64,000 bases of DNA from Trileptium ribeirensis (lineage: Eukaryota; Nematoda; Enoplea; Enoplida; Thoracostomopsidae). Of the stretch, positions 12,225 to 25,800 are shown piece after piece (positions within the stretch are counted from its first letter, which is position 1; each line of letters opens with the position of its first letter). Below the pieces are notes generated by a model. The model ran no database searches. It was not told the origin of the DNA and saw nothing but the letters and a program-made list of their open reading frames with translations. Location: NCBI GenBank assembly GCA_030248225.1, contig JASANE010001793.1:1-64000 (forward strand), read 5' to 3'. A program made the position numbers and the translations under genes.

Positions 12225-13085
12225 ATCTAGACGCGATACATGTTTCCGATTTGGGCAGTGAGTGCACCGACAATATTTTCAGCGAATTGTCGTCACCATT
12301 GAAATTCAATAAGGGTTCGCTGGAATAGGCTATGAGGATCAGGAACGAAGGTTTTCAAATTTCCCCAGAGACCATCAATGTTTTCCGTATGGGCGTCGGG
12401 ATTGTCGGGATTAAGGAATTGGCGGTTATGGTGGTTGACCGTGGCGTGAGTATATTGCTGGGGGCTAGGTAAGTGGGCACAGTCTTTGGATGTAGGTTTG
12501 GAAACTGTCGGTGATGATGCGGGTTCTCGGTCGGATATGTTGAAATATTAGGTTCATGATTGTGTTGATGGTGCGATTGGGGACGTGGAAGAGTACACAC
12601 TTGCCCGTTTGTCGTTCAATCATGCCCACCACCCAACCATGCTGACGACGTGGCATGCCGCGGTTTTATTTTTGTCGAAAAAACTTCGACTCGTCAACTT
12701 CTACGTCGATACCGGTGCCACCCAACATGCTGTTTTGCCTACGATCACGGTCGTAAGCCACAGCGACATCCCTACAGTAGTTGTACCAGTTCGTAATGGT
12801 ATCTGTGGCGACCCCTGTTTGCAAGCGAATGAAATTTGACGGTAAGTTGTTGATGTAGCCGAAAATGATCACGAGTGTCGTTTCCAATGTGATCCGGTGA
12901 CCGGCAAAAAATGAGCCGCTTCGAATAGATAATTTGGCTCGCCAATTTTTCCAGCGCCATTTGTACTTGTCAATGCGCGCGAGGTCATTACGCGCAGCCA
13001 AATACATCGCATCGACCCATGTACATTGCTGGTTGTTAGCGATAAGTCTCCATTAGGCAAGCAGAACAATAGTATCTTCATATGT
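12225..13085 (-). pseudogene. Merlin (ISXO2-like) DNA transposase, decayed
   Basis: Read on the minus strand, the order matches ISXO2-like transposases of the Merlin superfamily: SGSFFAGHRITL, then DTITNWYNYCRDV, then VDESKFFRQK (first catalytic Asp). A TAA at 12666-12668 replaces the Tyr codon of the usual KYNRG. The same frame continues with NRG, HGWVVGMIERQTGK, and RPRTRIITDSF, which holds the probable second Asp. A frameshift follows, then YTHATVNHHNRQF and HTENIDGLWGNLK, where an Asp sits where Glu is usual. The N-terminus is also frameshifted. Nonsense, frameshifts and the Glu-to-Asp change mean it is dead. Terminal inverted repeats were not identified. Confidence 0.8.
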
Positions 13086-13596
13086 ACTTGTTCTGCGCAC
13101 CATTAGGTTATAGGTCATGCGCAAATTGTTAATATCAGGGTCAGGCAGTATAGTATTAAGTGGCGAAATGTTAAATCTAGTATTTTGAGGTCTGCCATGT
13201 GCTGCCATAGCTTAATATTATGCTGTAAAATATATAAAAATGGAAAATAAATCATCAATCGATCAATCGAGCGTTCCCAAAGGGTTACTTCCGAAGTGGT
13301 TAACTGTTCTGAGGGAGGCCAGATATATCGATATGAATGGTAATGCTGGATCGATCTAGGTGCATCATGTCTATTTTGCAAAGAAATTTTTTTTCAAAAT
13401 TTTCAAGTGTCATTTCACAGGTGGAACTATTGGGTAAAAACAGAAAAAAATGAAAAAAAACTTTTTTTGGAAAATGGTCGTATGTGGTATTTTTGAACTC
13501 AGTTCGTCGAGCTGAGTCGATTGGTACCAATTTCAGCGGCGTGCGCCCATTTGCTGATTCCCCCCCCCCAGCCCAAACAGCGCCCAAAAATTTGTG

Positions 13597-13624
13597 GATA
13601 TCTATGGAGCAAAGCATAGATATC
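13597..13624. other. Perfect 10-bp inverted repeat
   Basis: GATATCTATG at 13597-13606 is exactly inverted at 13615-13624 around an 8-base loop. It lies immediately upstream of the first readable exon of the four-span gene. A role is unknown. Confidence 0.5.
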
Positions 13625-13792
13625 TAAAAATTGCAAGCGCCCGAAGACACCGTACAAATAATTAATCGCAGTAATTACCTACGACATAAACCCGACGGTG
13701 ATAAAAATAAACAAGTTATAAAATTCACTAGATGTAGCACACCATGTCCTTTAACAATTTGTGTACAACAATATTCCACGAAAAACGTACAG

Positions 13793-13863
13793 TTTTGCTG
13801 TACGTCACGTCAAATAATTTGTTGTATTATTATCATCTACCTAATTATTTTGTGCTACGTGTT
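13793..13863 (+). CDS. Gene 1, first readable exon (span 1)
   Basis: The exon encodes FCCTSRQ followed by the hydrophobic run IICCIIIIYLIILCYV. It ends at a GTT|GTAAGT donor with two bases of a split codon left over. The acceptor (ACGTACAG before 13793) is weak. The frame is open back to 13628, so the true exon may begin earlier. Confidence 0.55.
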
Positions 13864-16800
13864 GTAAGTTCAGTGTTTCAGAATCCGGTTAGAGCACTAA
13901 TTTGAAACTTGAAACACGTATACGCATGTATGCGCGCTTATCCATTGTACAGATTGGGCATACTGAAAATTCCATCTATAGTAAAATAGATGAAAACCGA
14001 TGTGTTTACCCTACAATAGTAAATTTTAATGTATTCGTGGACTGATCTAAACGATTTTCTCAGCTACCGTTTTGATTCTTATGCGCATATTGCATGACGT
14101 CTCAATTTGCGTGCAATATGTAGCTTAGCACGAAAGTGTGCTACGGCGTGCACATCATTGTGTTATACAAGCTAAAATTATAAATATCGCCGCTTCACAT
14201 GTTTCGACGGAGGTGTTTTAGCTACTTTAATTGATTCAGATCGTCGCGGCCGTAGTTGTGCAGAAACAACATATCATTAAGGACAATACGCTTCAAGGTA
14301 GGAGATATGAAAACTCTAAATATCATAAAATTACCTCCGACAACTGATGAGTATATGTAATATTTATAGTTGAATGTCATATACGTATGTTGTAAAACAA
14401 AATGACAGGAGCAAAAGTCCGAATGTTTTACATTCAATTTTTGTGTATTGGATGAAATGGCTTGAATTAACGCAAACACAAATGTCGGACAAAAATTTGT
14501 TTGTAATTAGATTTTTCGGCATTGCGAGAAAATCTTAGAGTGAAATTTTAAATTGTTGTACACTCTCTCAGTTATCATTATGCCGTTTTGAAAAACGTTT
14601 GCAACCGCAAAGCAATGACAGAAAACACGACGTTTACACAATAAACGTAATATGTGCATTCGCGTTTTGGAAGTTGTATTCGCCACGTTCCTTGAAATGT
14701 AAACCAACATGTGTGATCAGCAATATGCGATAAATGATATATATATATGTGGTCTGAAATGGAAAGCCCTATGTCTCATAAACTTGACAGTTGACAGGTG
14801 TATTGAAATATTTTCAGCACTGCTGATCTGTCAAATTATCTTAATCGTATTTTCCTCTGTCCTGTTCTTTGGATCGCTCTCGCTTCTATATGGTCTTGAT
14901 ACGGTAATAATATATTTGATTTTAACGTTTTTGTGAAAAATATCTATTAATTTGATCTTTAAGAAAATTTAACGGCATATAAAGTGTATATGAGCACAAT
15001 TATAGGCACTTTTCATAAAATCTGCATATAATACATTAACAACTTTACCTACGCATGCAACCAGTGTGGCTTACACTGTAGTCTGAAGAGCACAATTCTT
15101 AGCTTTCATCTTTGCGCTATTTATGCATTTAAAACTCATAGGCGTCGACGGTCCGTCGTCTTAGTGGACTAGACGTAGGGGTGAGGCTGGGGAGAAGAAG
15201 TACTGAGTGGTAAGGGGGTAAAGATTTTGCCAATTTTACCCCGATTTTTGCCAATTTTACTCCGATTTTTGCTATTTTTTGGCGAAAATTCAACTCCAAG
15301 TGCCTTGACATTTTTGGCAATTTAAACTCAATTTTTTTAACTTTATCCCAATTGTTGGTAATTTTTGCTAACATTTTGCGAAGGGCGCTGCGAGGGGGGA
15401 GGGATGTTGTGCGAAGCTTTCAGTGGGGGTGTTCGAGCTTTAGCCGATAGGGGTAACCCTGGCTCCCCTATCGACACCTACAGCCGAACTATATATTTTA
15501 TCAGTTATTCCAAAACCATAAGTTATAGAAGCGAAATACCGAGAATTTTGGCGATCTTGTTCGTGGTTTCGGCAATACTGCGAATGGATCGGTGATATAG
15601 TAAACCAAGTACTGCCAACCATCAACATGCGATAGTAACAAAAGGAATACCTATTCGATTTTGACACAAAGTTAGATATTTTTGCTCTCTTATTGTGCTG
15701 CTAAAAGGATTATCGCCTGGATATTGGGCCTGCTGTTGTAATAACTCATCAGATATTCGTTTGTGTTAAAATTTTTTATCACATCACTTTTGTCTGTTAC
15801 CATGTTATAAACGACAGCAATAAAATTCTTCCTAAATAGACATACAGATATGCTTATGTGCAGGCGTTAAAACGCAATGCATGGCGAATAAATTATGGAG
15901 ATTCGCCTTTCATGAGATGTAGTCGTTGTTGTAATAAATATCTGCATTTACTGCAGAAACCAAAGAACAGAATAATCTGTCTTACGTCCTTACGCCACAA
16001 AACTTTATGCTATAGGTTTCAAAATTGATATGTTTCATAGTGTATTTAAGTGGAATAGTATTGTCCATATTTGCTCATTGTCCGAGGTATCAGGGGTGGA
16101 TGGTGGCGTGGAAGATTCGGCTTCGGCCTGCCTCCCATGTGTCGGGACAAGCTGGCAGAAGGGGTGTGTGAGGGATGGTTAAATATTAAAAGAAGATAAT
16201 TTTCCCCAATTTTGCTTAATTTTCTCCATTATTGTTAATTTTGCACAGTTTTTGCTAAAATGTTCCAATTTTTTCATTTTTCTAAAATTTTACCAATTTT
16301 TATCTATATCCATAAATTTCTTCATTTTTGTCGAGGAACAGTTCGCGAAATTTTACAGCGCCGGAGAACAGTTGTATCTTTGGCATTGGTTCGATTATGT
16401 TAAATATCTAGGATCCATAATTATCTACTGTGTCTAGTATGTCATTTTGGTGAAGTTATATTACATCATTTGCTCGAATCAGACCAAAATCCGTCTTACT
16501 CTTAACAAGACGGTTATGCTACAGCGGTCTTATATTCGTCGTACAAAACGTTGGCTGAAATTATCTTACAAATTGGTGCTGCTCATAACATTCGTGACGG
16601 TTGGTTATTGTTGCAGCAGCGTTAAGATGTCCGTCCTTCTTTAAATTTTCCTCCCCGAGAGTAAACTGCTATACTCATTGCCAGTATCGTACCCTAGATA
16701 TTATGCGTTGAGCTTCTTGAACCGTGTTCAGTCTTATATGATCAGTTTAAGTCACATTGCACGGTTAATGATTTATTAAATACATTTTAGAAGTCAAAGA

Positions 16801-19800
16801 AATGGCTGTGGCCTTGGTTTATAACTGTTGTTCCTGCCGTGATTTGTCTGTGCAGTTACTGCATTACATGGTGGGCATCTGTAAGTTCATTATTTGGCAA
16901 TTATTTATATTTAGTACCGCCAACATTTGGAATTATAAATACTGAGATATCTAAATTGTTTACGACACAGACTACATTAATTTTATATTGTTTAACACGT
17001 TTCGTCGTAGGTTTTATATATGGCTTATATATGGCGATAAAACGAATCTGAAACTGTTATGGCCACTCATGCTCCTAAGGACTGGATGCACGCATTATAA
17101 TAAGTGTATATTAGCGTTTTGTGGATACCATATTTATAAATTGTGCGATAGATGAAATGAAAATCCAATAATTATATACTAAGCGCCTAGGTGGACGAAT
17201 TCCGAATTACCGTTAAAATCGTCGAACTTAATGATAATTGAAAATATGGAGATACAAAAGAAATATATGCAACACCAGAAACTGAATCTTCATTATTAGC
17301 TATGTAATAATTCGCAAAAGATTTTAGTGTAGAAACGAGCGGAAATTCGTTTGGTCCATCGGCGTCGCAAACTTCAGCGTGGACATAGCCAAAAGTAGTA
17401 AACCGCACAACAATGTGACCATATCTTTGCGGCAAAATAGTGTAACGGCTTATGCTTTAAGGCTATGGATTTGGTGCAAAACTTGTGCATTATTCTCGAA
17501 TTTAGTGCATTAAAATCAGTTGAGAATCAGTTTGTTCCAACCTGTCAAAATAAGTTTACAGTATGTATTACCGAGTTTATGCGCTTACTTTGTATAATAA
17601 CGTCTTTGATCTAGACTTCTTCGACGTGTCTGCCACCAGTAAATTGTCAACAAAATTTGTTTGCAATCGGCAATTTTCACGGGAAACTAACTAAGCAGTA
17701 TTATCTAAACACCGTAACCGATGATAAAAGTAAAAAAGCAATAATTTTCTACCGTTCCGAGAACAACAAAATTTTACGCAAAAAATAATAAGTACAAATA
17801 CAGGAGACAATGCCTGTGAAAACGTGATGCTAAACCCAAAGTGGGTCATACGTTTTTGTTTCCACAATTGGTACCAATGAAGCCTGTTGTTAATAATTTT
17901 GATAAGGTCCAACTTAGGCAACAGCCTTGCAAAATGTTTGGAACTTAATTCAAACTGTTTCGAGCGAACTGCATGCATATCTTACATATTAAAAGTTGAA
18001 AAAACTTCAGTTATCTTTTCTTTGCGCACTCTACTTCACTTGAAGTAAGACGTGGCCAAAGTTATCACCTAGATCGTTCAGTTGAGTCATGAAAACACGT
18101 TTAATATAAACCTGCACTTTTAGGGAGTCTTATCTGGCTACTGGATATTTCTCAACTTGCTGACGTTAACAACTATTATCGTTTATGTAAGTTTTAGACA
18201 TGTTTTATGCTAAACTTGTCAAGCATTTTTTCGATTCGATAAAATTATTTGTGTATCCTTGTAGTATCTTGCCGATTATGCGAAACTATGCAAAATCAAA
18301 GCAATTTCGTTTTATGAAAATAATGTTTACCTAAATGGTTACCTGTCTATTTCTTATAAAATACATCGAGTGACTTAAATTGAGAAAAATTATGCAAATT
18401 ATGTAGATGTTCTACTCAATTTGATAGTGGAATGCTTACATCTACAACGAAAGTTACTTACTGTCGGCACGAATTATACTGACACCCTACACGACTCTAA
18501 ATAAAGGTAGAAGAAATTTTACAGAGCTTACAAGATACAAAAATATTTCGCTGAATCCCTACACTACACATATTATTTTTAAACGATATTATTTCACCTT
18601 TATCGAACTGTTGTTCATCAACAGCCTAGTTTGCACTGCTGGATCCTGCGTGGCAATACTAGCGTACTATACAAATCTAACCATAGGGCCGCTTGCAAGG
18701 GCCCAGATCCGATTTGAAAGATGGGGGAGCTCTAGACAAAATACATATAATTCGGGCCGATTGGCAACTGAAATTTATTATAGTCTTTGTCACTGTTCAA
18801 GATCACCCACAAACACTTCGAATAAATTTCGTATCGCATAAGTAGTTTGTGTTCGTACGTGAAAGTAAAATTCGCCCTTATCGACATTGCTTAGAGCAAT
18901 ATCGACGGAGTCGATACACCAAGGTCAAGATAGGTATTTAGACTGTAGATAACCGCAGAAGTCTGTTTCGCAGCTTATGCTAGCCTATCTTTATGTTGCT
19001 GCGATATATTTTAAGAGCATATGTGTTCGTTAGGGCCAACTGTAAATATTGTATGGAGTAGCACTTGTCAGCACGCGAACTTGTTATGACGCAAACTCAT
19101 TTCGTATTCTTTAACAGCCCCTCTCAATATCCGTCATGTTATATCCCACAGACTTTAAAACTTTTATGGTGTCATAAGGTTTTTGGCATTTATTTCATTT
19201 TACATCCATCAATTAAGTTTTTGTCGTATGTCAGCAAAAATTATAGAGACAGTCCAGTTGTCTTCTCTCTTGTGATGCCTTTCTCACCATGTACGAATGA
19301 CTCTGCCAAGCAATTATATATATTGCAGAATTTTATGTTTTGAATGTAACTTTACTTGCCTATTTATTCGAAGTATATTTAGGTATGTTACAAGTATGGC
19401 GGTATTTATGTCGCAATGCAATAGCTTTCCTGTTGACCACATAATTTCAGTAACCAATCGTTGTCCTAACACCTGAAATTTAACCTTCAAGTGTAGCCGT
19501 GAACGTTTACATTTTATCGCATTTTTTTGCTTTGTAGGTATATGGAATATTAGTAATTCGGGTAGCGTATCAAATTATGGCCGGATCGTACAAACCGCCG
19601 AAAGTGAACAAATTCTACTACGAATTTGTTCCACCGCCCGAAATTGCACCACTTCCGAAAGACATGTATTTCGAGGTAAAAATATTTCGTTAGACTTTAC
19701 CCAGAGATGAATTTATAAAAGAATGTGTTTCTAACTACCGCGTTAATTTTACTGAAGACTTTTTTCGAAGCTGTAATTGTTAGACGCTCAATGTTATTAA

Positions 19801-22800
19801 TCTGCTGTAGTGGTTGGGTTTTAGCAAATTTAACAAAGATGCTATATTACTAAGATCGGTAGGAAAAATTATCGTTATAAGCACAAATAAATGTATTTTT
19901 GTCGAATTTATTCGATGAATTTCATTAAATACCCGCACTTCGCGGTATAATTTGAAGAAACTTGGCCGTTACCATTTTCATTTATTATGTTTTTGCGAAA
20001 AACCACGTGTCCAACGGAATATCTAATTTAACATTGTCGCAGCTTGTGATGTTGGTTGAAATGTATCGCTGGACGATTTGCATACGGCCTTTGAAAGTCA
20101 GACATAAGGGCATACGTAGACGGTTGCTTTTGCTGATGCCAGTCGTGCTTTGGGTTGTTTGCTTAAAAAAGTGGTCTTTTCTGCATTGTACCTCCTTATG
20201 CACAAAGAATGTGTTGATTGCATAATATATAGTTAGTAGTTTATGCATTGGGTTCAAGTGTATGGTTTAATGCCGTAACAACATGGGTAATGCTTGTTTG
20301 ACCTGCCTTGACTTAGTTTCATACCGTACGCATCAAATTCGCACCTGCTGCAGTGTTTGATTCGGTGTGGCTAATCCTGCTAATTCCGCATGATTTTGCT
20401 TGTCAACAAGTAAGTGTAAGACTGAGTTAACTTTATGCGTAGTCGAAGTATACCACTGCGCGGATATGTTTCATGGGAAAATACATCACGGTCACAGCTA
20501 AAATATGAATATATAATTTGTCCTCGAACATGTTTGCACTGTCACAAAGGTGTAAAATTTGTGCTAGGCGTCGAGGGTGTGTGAAACAGCTGCTAACTGT
20601 ACAAAATCATAACTCGTTTAAAATTCTGTATTATATTATTTGTAAGAAATTACAGCTGAAAATTTTTGAACGCCAATCTTTATTTATTGTGGGATTATGC
20701 ATGGGAGGAAAATGAATAACATCTGGATTGTTGTGTAGATCCGAAATGACGTTGTGGGCGTTTCAGGTATTTTGTTAAAATAGCACAATCGTTATTTTGT
20801 AGCAGTTCTGTCACAAAACTACCTAGAACATAATGAACCCGGCACAATAGATTGTGCAATGTATAGTTCCAAAACTTTAGTTGTCTAATATAGTCCTTTT
20901 GTTTCAGACAGTATTTTCTTTTATTTTGGTCTTAGATATTCTCACACTAATTGTATAATAATAAATGTTAGTAGAACACGAAGTGTTGTGCACGGCATAG
21001 CGGTACCATGATAGTCATACATGCTCAAAGGGGAGATATCCCCCTGAGCCTCAGAGCCCCATCGGGGCATCGCCGACCCCCTCCCCTGGAGGTAGCCTGA
21101 TCCACCAGAGGTTCCTCACCTCTCCACCCCCACCCCGAAAGCGCGTGAAATATTTTAACAAAAATACGCAAAATTGGGTAAGTATGAGCAAAAATTAGGC
21201 GGAATTGGAAAAATTGGGGAAAGATTAGTAAAAGGTACCGCAAAATTAGTAAAATTGGCCAAAAAATTTGAGAGTTGGGCTTCCAAAAAATTTCAAAGGT
21301 TTTTCCCCACTTTGGCGACCTCCCACCGCCGACACACTGGTCCCCTCTTTGCTCCCCATTCCATCGTCGCACATGTTATCCCTCCTGGGCTTCAGAGCTC
21401 GCTCATGTATAATTACAGCCTAGAAAATTATTAAACTTTTATCTGAGGCGGAATTCCTCATGCACGCAACACCTTTTCCAACGGCTCAGCTACTGGGTCA
21501 AGTAAAAATTATGGTCAATAAAGGATACAAACAAATGTTCACTATTTATTAATTTAACCATTTGCTCCTGAATCGTCCGTGCAGTTTTAATACTGCAGTG
21601 AACTTAATAATAATTAGAACTAAAACCATCATTTAATAAAAAATACCATAAAATTTCATTGTAGCATTACATTAATCTGCATTCACGATCTTTGTACAGT
21701 TTCCGTTATTTCCAAAAATACAATTTCACTACAATAACTTTGTAATGTGACGTAACCATCTTCGACGCTAGTGGATATTGCCATATTCATGAATTCAGGC
21801 AAGAACCTGGCTGAAGCCTCAATTTTTCAAATAATCGTGAACCGTTAAATAGTGCTGAAAATTAATACCATGGATATAATTCTAATTTTTTTTAATATTA
21901 GTGACACTTTCTAGTTTCCCTATTTACAAAATTTTTTGTCAAAAAGGTATCACATTGTTAACACAGTATATAACCAAAAGTGTTTGATAATTTGCTGAAC
22001 TGTATGACACTCTTCAGCTTAAAGTTATCCAGCACAAAAGTATGGCGGGTGTATTTTGTGCAGCCCCTTCATTCCACGGGGCAGACATTTTGTCCCTCAT
22101 GAAACGCAGGGGGACAGATAAGCTATCCATCCATGAAACGCTGGGCAACAGCGCAAAACGCACCGCGACATCGCTTTAGGATTTATGTGCATATGATGAA
22201 GAGGCCATCATACTATTCAGTAAAATAGCATCAACTTTTGATATAATATTACCTCAAATTCATAGTTTCACGATCGATATCCCTATCATACATATCCAGG
22301 GGGTAAGAAAGGTTATCGTCCTTGAGGTTCCGACCACCCTCCCGAGGACCCAGCTACCCTTTCTTGGATTTTAAACATCGACCCTATATGTTCGCTATAT
22401 CCTGCAATAAAATACGCCCTGCATAACTGGCAATTATAACTGTGTGCCTAATGGACAAACAATTTGGAATTGGAATACGTATAATTGAAATATATTGACA
22501 CGATTCTAAAGACAGCAGTGAAGCAAATTTTTACCAGAAATTTTTGCAAGCGCAAAATCTTGATCATCACTGCTTTGAGAATTTGTTCACTTAACATAAC
22601 ATGTGCATGGCTTGGCATAGAAACCTTTGGAAAAACCCAAAACAACTGATCAACTATTATAACACATGCAGTAAGCTGATTCACGAATATATGCTTCGTT
22701 CATCACTGCTAAGTCTAATGAGCCGTTTGAACCATTCTTAATCTGTTCCATTCCAACATGTACATATTCGTTTACGTACATTTTTCTATGATCCGTCTAA

Positions 22801-25800
22801 AAAAACTTTGCATATTTCAGTATACATCTGTTTGTCCATGTTTACCTAGTCAAAGCTTTTTTACTCTAAATAAGTATATATAGACATCCTACCGGCTCAA
22901 TTTGTTTAAAGTTCTCCAATTTTCAATGTGTATCAAGTTGAACACACGCCTAGGGTCTTTGGGTTCTGTGAACAACACTACAGTAACACGTAGAATTAAG
23001 CTGCTCCGGCTTGCGGTTGAGTTAAAACACCATGCGAGTCGAAATCTATTTATCCATCATCTTATGAATCATCAATTTTCTCGTCTTACAAGCCTTAGCT
23101 ATGGGCTAGGGTGATACATAAAACTTGGACATAACGTAAAATATCGGTTAATCCCTAAACTTTTTGATTTCGGCGTACTAAACCTCATCTAAATCTCTTA
23201 AAATATCCTTAAAACTTGTCTAACACAGAGTCGAGTAGTTAGTTATGTGGTCCTCTGATTTCAGGAAGTATCACCAATGAGGCCGCTGGTTCCAAGGTTT
23301 GCGAGAAAATCTGCTTTCGGATTTGGCAAACGCTCCGCCGGCCATTCAACAGACAGTCCAGGTAATACACTTACTCGAAAATTTTAGCATTACAGATTAA
23401 ATTAAGTTTTAATCACATAATATAATTTAGATATATACTGTGATTGATAATATTACACAGAAAATGGTTCCAAGGTTTGCGAGAAAATCTGCTTTCGGAT
23501 TTGGCAAACGCTCCGCCGGCCATTCAACAGACAGTACAGGTAATACACTTACTCGAAAATTTTAGCATTACAGATTAAATTAAGTTTTAATCACATAATA
23601 TAATTTAGATATATACTGTGATTGATAATATTACACAGAAAATACATAGCAGTAAACTATAATTAGCATAAAATTTGTGTTTTATAAACATGGTGCTGAC
23701 GCAACAGGTATATATAATGGATTTGGAACAGTGGGTATGGTAATTTGTGCTAGTCATTTTGTGTGGTATTTATTGCAAACATTGCATTTTACTGTTATGA
23801 TGTTACTCTAGCTAAAGAGCTGTAAAACATTTCGTATAAAATAACGCAGTTTTACTTTTTAGAAAGACAACACTGCTTTCAATGTTTTAGCATAAAATTT
23901 GTTGCGCATCTTTTAAAATTCAAATTTACTAGACACTGCGATGGCTTTATGTTGTCGACATTATAGTTTAGTTTTTATATGGCTGGTATACTAGTTGTTG
24001 CTCTGAGACCGTTGGGTTAGCAAAGTCACCTAACTTCTATATGTCTTGAATACATAGTTATGCCACCATGTCAAATATCAAACCGGACTGAGGTAAATTG
24101 TTTTCATAAGCTAATTATTATCATGAACCTTAAAATTTTTTTAAATTATTTTGTTCCAACATTTCTTTGAACGTCCAATGACGTAGAGTAATGCAGCAGC
24201 ACTGCTGTGCAATCTGCGGCACACCAATGTTGCCTGGGTGGCTAACGACACAATATTTGTAAAGGGTAGCGGACAACCTAAAATTGAAATGAGCGTATCC
24301 CCAACACTCGCTAAACTTTTAAACTTTCATTTGGGTGATTTTATCGATTTTGCCTTTCATACATGTTTCCCAATTCATAATAGTAATTAATATATTCTCT
24401 TGAACTGCCTTTAGCTGTGGTTGAAACTATAAACAAATGAAATACTTTAACCTTTAACAAATGAAACCCTTTCTCGTGCGGTTTGACCAAAAATAACGAG
24501 ACTTCGATTGTTTCGTTACCTAGTACAAGGAGTTGAACTTATAATATTCGGTTGATGACACAAATGCTGTGCCAAATTGGTACTTGCTCTACAGTATTAC
24601 AAATGGTAACAGCAGCGTTTCCATTCATGCTCAAACTCCGAGTGCCTAGAGGGTGACGCCTTAGCCTTTGGAGGAGGTGGGATCGGCCTTCGCCCACCCC
24701 ACGGGGGTCAATCGGTTGCCAAGGGAAGGGGGCTTAGAAGCGCATGCGACATTGCCATGGTAGTCGGGCGACCTGATAGCGCCAAGAGGGGGATGGGGAT
24801 CGGCGCTTCGCACAGAGAGGGTTTTCCGACGACTCGGGTTTAAGCGATTTATATTTCTTTTAATTTTAGTCAGTTCGAGCTCTCAGCAGACACAAACCTA
24901 TAACGACGCAAGTAATGGTCACTGTCCTAATGACGGTCACATAAGAGCTCAACATGATTCAAAATCTCCAATGACGCACCACTTAATCATTGATGCCGGT
25001 GCTCCGCCAATTCCTTCAAAACATCAACCACAGTCTTTTAATTTTGTTTGTGATTTGTCCGATGTGAAACTTCCAACCCCAGTAATCGACAAGGATGATG
25101 TGGAAGTCCCAATGGATCAGACTCAAATAGTCAGCAAGCAGTCCGAAAAATGTCGGGATTGGAAAATACACAAAGGTGTTGATGTACCGAGTAGAAACGA
25201 TTTGCTTAGAGATAACAATGGTATTTCAAACATTGCTGAAACAAAGTCAAATAGCGATTCTTCTAACAATGATCAAGAAAGTGACGGCTTATCGATCAAC
25301 ACAGAAGCTTTTCATGAAGCAATAGCCGAAAGTTTGATAGCTCATACGTCCAAGAATAGCTCAACTATGGCAGTCACTGCAGGTAGATTAGATACAATGT
25401 TATCTGAAACTAAAGCAGCAGGTTGTGTTACACCGAACGCGAAAGAACAAAAAGTTCATCTACTCCGACAATTCGAACACAAACCGTCTGGAAGAGAAAG
25501 TAAGCAAGCCAACAGTATGCATGACAATGCATGTGTAACAGACGAAGGCAAGCTCAACGATGCGCCACATATTATTACCGCGCAGGATTATGGCAAGAAT
25601 CCCAGCGACGTTGTTCAGTATCATTCTGACGCACATCCAACTAAAGATATCCCCGAGCTAAACAGTTATAAAACAAAACGTCACCATCAGTGTCATCATC
25701 ATTATCGGCATCGGCATCACGGTAACCACAAACAAGAAAAAAACGCCTCACGCCGATCGGTAGACCGACATTTCAAGAAACATCATGAACCTGACCACCA

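Noticed and set aside
12585..12839. Plus-strand frame of 84 codons
   Set aside because: It lies opposite the Merlin transposase remnant, whose minus-strand reading shows real domain motifs.
16447..16644. 65-codon basic/hydrophobic frame in intron 2 of gene 1
   Set aside because: No splice sites fit the phases of the neighbouring exons, and exons 2 and 3 join directly.
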